From: Gammaproteobacteria bacterium
GTDB lineage: Bacteria > Pseudomonadota > Gammaproteobacteria > Pseudomonadales > Porticoccaceae
Length of the DNA: 45,988 nucleotides
Direction: 5' to 3'
NCBI GenBank assembly: GCA_003645535.1
Contig: QNFP01000004.1
Span: 1 to 45,988 of the forward strand
The position numbers and the translations under genes were made by a program. The notes beneath the pieces are model-generated. The model was not told the DNA's origin and did no database searches. It saw only the letters and a program-made list of their open reading frames with translations. This document shows, in pieces, positions 39,909-45,988 of the stretch. Within the stretch, counting starts at the first letter, position 1. Each line of letters opens with the position of its first letter.

Positions 39909-40113
39909 GGGCCTCTGATTAAGTCTGGACGAAGCAGGTTGTAATTCAGAATATTCAGATTCACCAACAGTAGGCGCTTTTAGGCGAGGCGAAAATTGCG
40001 CGTAATAGCAAGCTATTGCGAAAATTTACACCAACAGTAGGCGCTATCAAGGCGACGAAGAAGCTCGATATTCTGTGTCCAAAATGCGAGTTCATGGCTT
40101 GATCAGAGGTTCC
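39908..40113. repeat. MITE-like/REP-like 206-bp element with imperfect terminal inverted repeats and internal direct repeats
   Basis: Left end GGGGCCTCTGATTAAG; right end CTTGATCAGAGGTTCC (revcomp GGAACCTCTGATCAAG); internal CACCAACAGTAGGCGCT at 39962 and 40029; central hairpin GTAATAGC-AA-GCTATTGC. Confidence 0.75.
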
Positions 40114-40212
40114 TTAGCACCCGGCATCCACTAACCATGATTAATGAAAAAGTTTTATCCAGATGGTTTTAACGCTTTATATACAGTGCTTTAATTTATC
40201 AAAAAGCTACTA

Positions 40213-43200
40213 TCAGGAAACTTCAGATATACCGATACCATCATCCCGCAGCCACACATATAGCCCCGGTATAACGATCAAAGTCAAAACAGTCGAGGAA
40301 GCCAATCCAAATATCAGCGAAACTGCCATACCATGAAACATGGGGTCAGGCAGAATAAAAGCCGAGCCTGCCATACCAGCAATCGCCGTTAGAATAATCG
40401 GTTTAGCACGAATTGCTCCCGCCTCGATGGCCGCTTTGCGCATTGGCATGCCCTCACGGCGTTTAGCATGGATAAATTCAATTAACAAAATTGAGTTACG
40501 TACGACAATACCTGAAAGAGCAATTAAACCAACCGTGGAAGGCATGGAAAAAGTCGAGTCCATCACCCAGTGGCCAATGATAATCCCGGAAAAACCGAGA
40601 GGTACGGGCATCAATACCACCAGCGGTGTTATGAAGCTACCGAACTGCCCCACCACGAGAATATAAATGCCCAAAAGCGCGATCCCAAAGGCGACACTCA
40701 AATCTGTAAAAGTTTCATTGGTTACATCCCATTCACCCATCCACAACATAGAGGCTTTACTCACGTCTTCCGGTTGCCCTGAAAAACTCACTTCCAGTGA
40801 CTCCCCTCCCGGCCATTCCATGTCCTGTAAAATCCGTTTGACATCCCCCATAGCATAGACTGGTCCGTCTTTCGGCTCGCCCCGAATGCTAGCAGTGACC
40901 ATATCAGCGAAGTGACCATCCCGTCGGTAAATAGGATAGGAGGCTCTTTCGGTTGTCACTTCAACCACATCGCCTAACTCTCGGATTTCACCTGTTAAAG
41001 TCGATATGGGCGTGGACAATATCCGTTCACTGAGAAACAAAGATTCTTTGGGTTGCCGGACTACAACAGGAACCGGATTCCTGCCATCACCGCGATGGGA
41101 ATAACCCAGGCTAAGCCCACCCAGCAAGGCCGACAGGGTGTCATAGACAACGCCCTCTTCTACCTGATGAAACTCGAGGTTTTCCTGGTCAATAGAAATC
41201 CGTAAACGCATGGCCGGTTCACCAAAAGAATCATCGCTTTCAGTCAACTCGGGAACCTGATCAAAAGCCTGCCGTACCTTGCGTGCAACATGCCGCCGAG
41301 TTTCGGGATCCGGGCCATAGACCTCAGCCACCATGATATAGGGTGCCGGCGGTCCCGGCGGTGCTTCGACCAGTTCAATGGAGGTTTTATCGGGCATATC
41401 CAGGGCCTTCAATCGCGCCCTGACTTCCATGGCAATATCGTGGCTGGGCCGTTCACGCTCCCATTTTTTCGTGAGGTTAAGTCGCAATTCACCCTGCTCA
41501 GGTAGACCCCGCATATAATCCTGGCGCACCAGTCCGTAAAAGTTGTATGGACCTGCAGCTCCCGCATAGAGCTGCATGCTCTCTATTTGCGGTATATCCC
41601 CGACCAGATTAGCGGCATCCACCAGGACCCGCTCGGTCGCTTCCAGGGTCGAGCCTTCTGGCAAATCGAATAAAACCTGAACATCCTGCTTGTCATCAAA
41701 CGGCATAATTTTAAAAATCACCAAGCGGTAGTAAGGCATCAAAAACGTTAACAAAGTAAACACAACTACCGCCAACAGGGCCAGCTTTGCTCTGCCCGGC
41801 GTCAGCAACATAACACTTACAACTTTACGGTAATAGGCGCCGAATATACCGCCCTGGGCCACTTCCAGATCGGCCTCCGAGTCGGGAACCTGCTCCGCCC
41901 CCTCTTCAAGATGACTGGCGGTGACATCATCTTTCCCGTGCCGCAGTTTAAGCATCGCCCAGGGCACGACTATCAATGCCAATAGCAAGGAAAAAATCAT
42001 CGCCGCCGAGGCAGATATTGGTATCGGCCTCATAAAGGGGCCATTAAATCCAGTGCTATAGAGCATCGGTAACATAGCGGCCACCACAGTAAAGGTGGCA
42101 ATAATGGTCGGATTACCCACCTCGGCAACAGCATCAATAGTGGCCTCCTTCCAACTGCGGCCATTGAGCATCTTCCAATGTCTGGATATATTCTCGATCA
42201 CCACAATGGCATCGTCAGCAAGAATAGCGATAGCGAAAATAATACCGAACATAGTCAGCCTGTTAAGGCTGATATCAAGCAACCAGCAAACAAAGAATGT
42301 GAGCAAGACAGTCGCTGGAATAACCACCAGAATAACCAAACCCTCACGCCAGCCTAAAAACAGGGCCATGATGATCACAATGGCAGCGGTAGCCAGCAGC
42401 AAGTGGCCCATCAGTTCATTAGCTTTATGCTCAGCAGTGGCCCCATAATCCCTTGTCACTTCAACTTTCACTTCATCCGGGATCATGCGACCTCGGATCA
42501 GTTCCAGGCGTTTTAATACATCCTTGCTAATTTCAACACCATTGGCACCCTTGCGCTTGGCTATAGCCAGACTGACAGCAGACATACTTTTAAAGGTTTT
42601 GTTACCGTTTTCATCCTGCACCGGCAACATCTGCCGAACACTGTGATCATCAAGACTGGCGCCAGTGACTATCTTTGCCACATCACGCATATAAACCGGA
42701 CGGCCATCAAAAGTGGTAATCACCAGTAAGCCGATATCGGTGGCGCCTTGCAGGGTTTGTCCAGCAATGACGGTCATTGCCCTGTCGTCGTGACGCAGGC
42801 TACCGGTCAGGAAAGCCCGGTTGGCGTTGCGTACTTTTTCCACCACCTGATTTAGCGTCACACCATAGAGCGACAGTAGTTCGGGGTCGGGCTCGACGCG
42901 AATTTCCTTTGGATGGCCCCCAACGATGTAGGTAAGACCAACATCGTCGACTTTAATCAGCTCATGGTTTAATTCTTCGGCCAGCTCAGTAAGCATTTCC
43001 GTCGTCCATCGACCTTCATTGCCCGGATACGCTGACAGCGTTAATACGATGACGGCCACATCATCGATACTACGACCAATGACCAGAGGCTCAGGAATAT
43101 TCTGTGGTAGTCGGTATTTGTTGGCATCAATCGCGTCGTTAATCCGAGCGATAGCCGAATCGTCATCATGACCGGTATCAAAGCGGACGGTAATCGCAAG

Positions 43201-43485
43201 ACCATCATCACGGGTCATCGAGTAAATGTGTGCAACATTATCGATACCTTTAAGGATGTCCTCAAAGGGTTTGGTGACCAGTTCAACAATGTCCTCGGCC
43301 CTAAGTCCTGGCGCCGACACCAGGATATCGACGAAGGGCACTGTTATTTGAGGCTCTTCCTCGCGAGGCATACCAGATAACGCTATGCCACCTAGTACAA
43401 CGGCGATAACCAGAATTAAAGGTGTTAACGCAGATTGAACAAATGCCTGGCTAATACGCCCTGCTACGCCCAACGAAACGCTCAT
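40213..43485 (-). CDS. Efflux RND transporter permease (AcrB/HAE-like)
   Basis: 1090 aa; SALTPLILVIAVVLGGIALSGMPREEEPQITVPFVDILVSAPG; typical RND repeats. Confidence 0.94.
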   Translation of the reverse strand: MSVSLGVAGRISQAFVQSALTPLILVIAVVLGGIALSGMPREEEPQITVPFVDILVSAPGLRAEDIVELVTKPFEDILKGIDNVAHIYSMTRDDGLAITVRFDTGHDDDSAIARINDAIDANKYRLPQNIPEPLVIGRSIDDVAVIVLTLSAYPGNEGRWTTEMLTELAEELNHELIKVDDVGLTYIVGGHPKEIRVEPDPELLSLYGVTLNQVVEKVRNANRAFLTGSLRHDDRAMTVIAGQTLQGATDIGLLVITTFDGRPVYMRDVAKIVTGASLDDHSVRQMLPVQDENGNKTFKSMSAVSLAIAKRKGANGVEISKDVLKRLELIRGRMIPDEVKVEVTRDYGATAEHKANELMGHLLLATAAIVIIMALFLGWREGLVILVVIPATVLLTFFVCWLLDISLNRLTMFGIIFAIAILADDAIVVIENISRHWKMLNGRSWKEATIDAVAEVGNPTIIATFTVVAAMLPMLYSTGFNGPFMRPIPISASAAMIFSLLLALIVVPWAMLKLRHGKDDVTASHLEEGAEQVPDSEADLEVAQGGIFGAYYRKVVSVMLLTPGRAKLALLAVVVFTLLTFLMPYYRLVIFKIMPFDDKQDVQVLFDLPEGSTLEATERVLVDAANLVGDIPQIESMQLYAGAAGPYNFYGLVRQDYMRGLPEQGELRLNLTKKWERERPSHDIAMEVRARLKALDMPDKTSIELVEAPPGPPAPYIMVAEVYGPDPETRRHVARKVRQAFDQVPELTESDDSFGEPAMRLRISIDQENLEFHQVEEGVVYDTLSALLGGLSLGYSHRGDGRNPVPVVVRQPKESLFLSERILSTPISTLTGEIRELGDVVEVTTERASYPIYRRDGHFADMVTASIRGEPKDGPVYAMGDVKRILQDMEWPGGESLEVSFSGQPEDVSKASMLWMGEWDVTNETFTDLSVAFGIALLGIYILVVGQFGSFITPLVVLMPVPLGFSGIIIGHWVMDSTFSMPSTVGLIALSGIVVRNSILLIEFIHAKRREGMPMRKAAIEAGAIRAKPIILTAIAGMAGSAFILPDPMFHGMAVSLIFGLASSTVLTLIVIPGLYVWLRDDGIGISEVS

Positions 43486-44543
43486 TCTGCAGCCTTGCTT
43501 ATACCCGCGACAGGTTGCCCAGGTGCTTTGACAAGCACGTCACCCTCCCGCAAACCAGACAATATCTCGACTCCACCTTCAACCGCCTGACCAGGCTGAA
43601 CCACAACTTCTACACCCCGGGACAAATAAACATAGCTGAGACCGTAACGGCGGTGAAGGTACTCAGCCGCGATGACGAAAGCCTGTCGTTTGTCTGTGGA
43701 TACCCACACCCTGACACGCTCACCAATAAAAAAATCGCCGAGGCCCTCAACCGTCACATCGGCAACGACCCGGCCGTTATCGAGTTCTGGGTACACCTGA
43801 GTGATCACACCCTCTCTATAGGCTCGGTCCTCAGCTATAAAACTACTGTCAAGCATGCCCCGTTGGCCAACCAGTACAGTATCACCCTGTTTGATAAAAC
43901 GCGCATGGCGTTCAGGCAACATCAAGCGCAAAATATAGCTCTCAGCAGCTATGCTAGCAATCGCTTCACCCGGTAAAACCACCGAACCCTGGGTAATATT
44001 TACTTTCAGCACCCGACCGCTGGCAGGAGCCAAAACATCGCCTTCAATTTGCGCTTGCAGAATCACCCCCTGATCCGACTTCAATGCGGCAATATCTGCA
44101 CTGACCACATCGACCCTGGTCTGTGCCTCATCTAGCTTTGCCTCACTGATTTTCCCCCGCTTATACAGCTTCGATACCCGCTGTAAAGTTGTCTTCGCCA
44201 GTTGTAGCTGTGCTTCTAAAGAACGCAATTTTGAAGCCGAAGCTGCGATTTGTAGTCTCAGCTTTGGATCACGAACTCGCGCCAGTTTTTGGCCCGCTTC
44301 AACTGTATCGCCTTCATCAACTAACAGCTCGACCAATGTGCCGCCGATACGGGCACGAGCCAGGGTCACATCCACTGTTTGCACAGAGGCAAATAGTGAC
44401 TTCATATCATAAACAGGTTGACGTTTTACCAGCAGTTCAGTTTCTTCTGGCTTGGCTGCCTGAGCACAAACACCGAGATAAAACAGAGCAAATACACCGA
44501 TCAATAAACGGCCAAGTGCTTTTAGAAATTCAATATTAGACAT
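43482..44543 (-). CDS. Efflux RND transporter periplasmic adaptor (HlyD/MFP family)
   Basis: 353 aa; GGTLVELLVDEGDTVEAGQKLARV; 4-nt overlap with the RND permease gene. Confidence 0.92.
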   Translation of the reverse strand: MSNIEFLKALGRLLIGVFALFYLGVCAQAAKPEETELLVKRQPVYDMKSLFASVQTVDVTLARARIGGTLVELLVDEGDTVEAGQKLARVRDPKLRLQIAASASKLRSLEAQLQLAKTTLQRVSKLYKRGKISEAKLDEAQTRVDVVSADIAALKSDQGVILQAQIEGDVLAPASGRVLKVNITQGSVVLPGEAIASIAAESYILRLMLPERHARFIKQGDTVLVGQRGMLDSSFIAEDRAYREGVITQVYPELDNGRVVADVTVEGLGDFFIGERVRVWVSTDKRQAFVIAAEYLHRRYGLSYVYLSRGVEVVVQPGQAVEGGVEILSGLREGDVLVKAPGQPVAGISKAAE

Positions 44544-44783
44544 AAATACCTTTATGTTTTACGTATTACCTTTAATTCCTGCACTACCACAACAAAGCCC
44601 ATAGCTGCAGTTCCAGAACCCCTGCTGTCGGGATCAGCTATTGATTAAACAAATATACCTGTGCTAGACGTGACTTACAGGTTTTTTTGATTGCTTAGAC
44701 TATCGTTTTAGCCCGTAATATAGCAATACCAAACCGCGTTAAATACAAAAAAACACTGGCAGAAAAACTGGGCGTATTTATTC

Positions 44784-45458
44784 ATGACCTCATCCATACC
44801 AAAAATAATTCATTATTTCGACTACAAAAGCCCCTATGCCTATCTTGCCCAGGAAGAAGTCTTTCGTCTCCACGTCGATACCGGCCAGAATGTCGAGTGG
44901 TTACCCCATACACTAGACATTCCCAGCTTTCTGGGTGCCGCAGAACTCGATGCTTCCGGCAACGACCTGATACAGACCCGCAATGCCCATCAGTGGCGAC
45001 GTGTTAAGTACTCTTATATGGATTGCCGCCGCGAAGCCAATCGTCGCGGCTTAACCCTTCGCGGTCCACGCAAAATATTTGACTCCTCAGTCGCGCATAT
45101 AGGGTTTTTATACGCCAAACAACATGGTGATTTCAAAAACTACCACCAGCTGGTTTTTGAGCAGTTCTGGCAGCGTAAACTGGATATTGAAGACCCAACG
45201 GCGATCCAGTCGGCCCTTCAACAATCCGGCATTGATGCCAATGGTTTTGTCAAATACCTGAGCAGAAACGGCCCCGATGAACTAAGACAAATTCAGCAAC
45301 ACGCCGAAGCCTCAGGTGTATTCGGCGTGCCCTCTTATCTAATCGGCGATGAGCTCTTTTGGGGTGGTGAGCACATCGGTCACATACGAGAGTTGTCTGG
45401 CCTGAAACCGTCTGGACTGGAACTGCCTGGCCTGAAACCGCCTGGCCTGGAACAGTAG
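44784..45458 (+). CDS. DsbA-family / 2-hydroxychromene-2-carboxylate isomerase-like protein with repetitive C-terminus
   Basis: IIHYFDYKSPYAYLAQEEVFRL; ASGVFGVPSYLIGDELFWGGEHI; C-term SGLKPSGLELPGLKPPGLEQ. Confidence 0.88.
   Translation: MTSSIPKIIHYFDYKSPYAYLAQEEVFRLHVDTGQNVEWLPHTLDIPSFLGAAELDASGNDLIQTRNAHQWRRVKYSYMDCRREANRRGLTLRGPRKIFDSSVAHIGFLYAKQHGDFKNYHQLVFEQFWQRKLDIEDPTAIQSALQQSGIDANGFVKYLSRNGPDELRQIQQHAEASGVFGVPSYLIGDELFWGGEHIGHIRELSGLKPSGLELPGLKPPGLEQ
45396..45455 (+). repeat. 4 x 15-nt tandem repeat forming the last 20 codons of the DsbA-like gene
   Basis: TCTGGCCTGAAACCG / TCTGGACTGGAACTG / CCTGGCCTGAAACCG / CCTGGCCTGGAACAG then TAG. Confidence 0.95.
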
Positions 45459-45508
45459 CTGGCCAATTGAAGCTATCAGGGTAATGGCTCGTCTGGCGAC
45501 GGACATTA

Positions 45509-45988
45509 TCACTCGTCGATATGCCCTTCTTCCATTCGCTGATCTTCGCGGTAAAAGGCCGCATAATATCGAGCCGCTTCTCTAATCTCTTCGTCGGTAA
45601 GATCAAAGGTTACCTGGGACATAGTACTGTCTTCAATCACCTGCTTACGGTGAGCAAATAATTTCCTTTCGATTTCCTGTTGGCTCATTTCCGGCAAATC
45701 CGGCCACGGCTCGTAAATTGACTTACCCGCCACCCCATGACAGTTAGCACAGCGGCGGATAACAACGGGTTGTCCTGCGGAGCCGATTTCATTTTCCAGT
45801 GATTCAATAAAATTGACCACGTGCCATATCTCTTCTTCGGTGAGGGGATGACGAAAAGAAGGCATGTCATTGCGACCTTCAGCAATCTTCCAGGCAAATG
45901 CACCAGTCGATTGTCTACCGGCTATCACTAACAGGTTGGCCGGTCTGTCATTAAGGGAAAGCCCAATAATACCGTCACCTTCACCCCA
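45509..45988 (-). CDS. Cytochrome c family protein (partial; N-terminus beyond right edge)
   Basis: Frame stays open to the edge (WGEGDGIIGLSLNDRPANLLVIAGRQSTGAFAWKIAEGRNDMPSFRHPLTEEEIWHVVNFIESL...CANCHGVAGKS). Confidence 0.85.
   Translation of the reverse strand, partial: WGEGDGIIGLSLNDRPANLLVIAGRQSTGAFAWKIAEGRNDMPSFRHPLTEEEIWHVVNFIESLENEIGSAGQPVVIRRCANCHGVAGKSIYEPWPDLPEMSQQEIERKLFAHRKQVIEDSTMSQVTFDLTDEEIREAARYYAAFYREDQRMEEGHIDE

Overview
This 46-kb window is a gene-dense chromosomal segment from what looks like a gammaproteobacterium, mostly conserved housekeeping, transport and metabolic genes. I see no prophage, CRISPR array, transposase or canonical defence island. Recognisable genes: hrpA (5' part, minus), a VWA/CoxE-like and MoxR AAA pair, a POT peptide transporter, ycgN, ycgL, rnd, recR, ybaB, dnaX, a c-type cytochrome, 4.5S SRP RNA, an oligopeptide ABC operon with a fused OppDF-type ATPase, an MMPL/LolA-like/beta-barrel cluster, a DUF523-DUF1722 protein, a persulfide-dioxygenase-like MBL-rhodanese fusion, a second MBL hydrolase, an acyl-CoA dehydrogenase, a Nudix hydrolase, a DUF1329-DUF1302 pair, a carboxylesterase, cinA, a DUF2058 protein, recQ, a yrbL-like gene, an RND pump with its adaptor, a DsbA/HCCA-isomerase-like protein and a partial cytochrome c. 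The most unusual signal is not a gene. Short degenerate tandem repeats, most often with a 15-nt period (also 7, 12, 13 and 21 nt), recur at many unrelated loci and cluster at gene boundaries: N-terminal extensions (hrpA, rnd), the dnaX leader, runs across or just after stop codons (ycgN, POT transporter, oppDF, DUF2058), and C-terminal tails (DsbA-like). Related low-complexity insertions sit inside conserved proteins (RG-rich insert in HrpA, Gly/His/Lys-rich segments in a cytochrome, SGKKNTR repeat in OppDF). A 206-bp MITE-like element with imperfect terminal inverted repeats lies after yrbL, and dnaX carries a well-phased A-AAA-AAG -1 frameshift signal. All calls come from reading the sequence and ORF translations; no database search was run.
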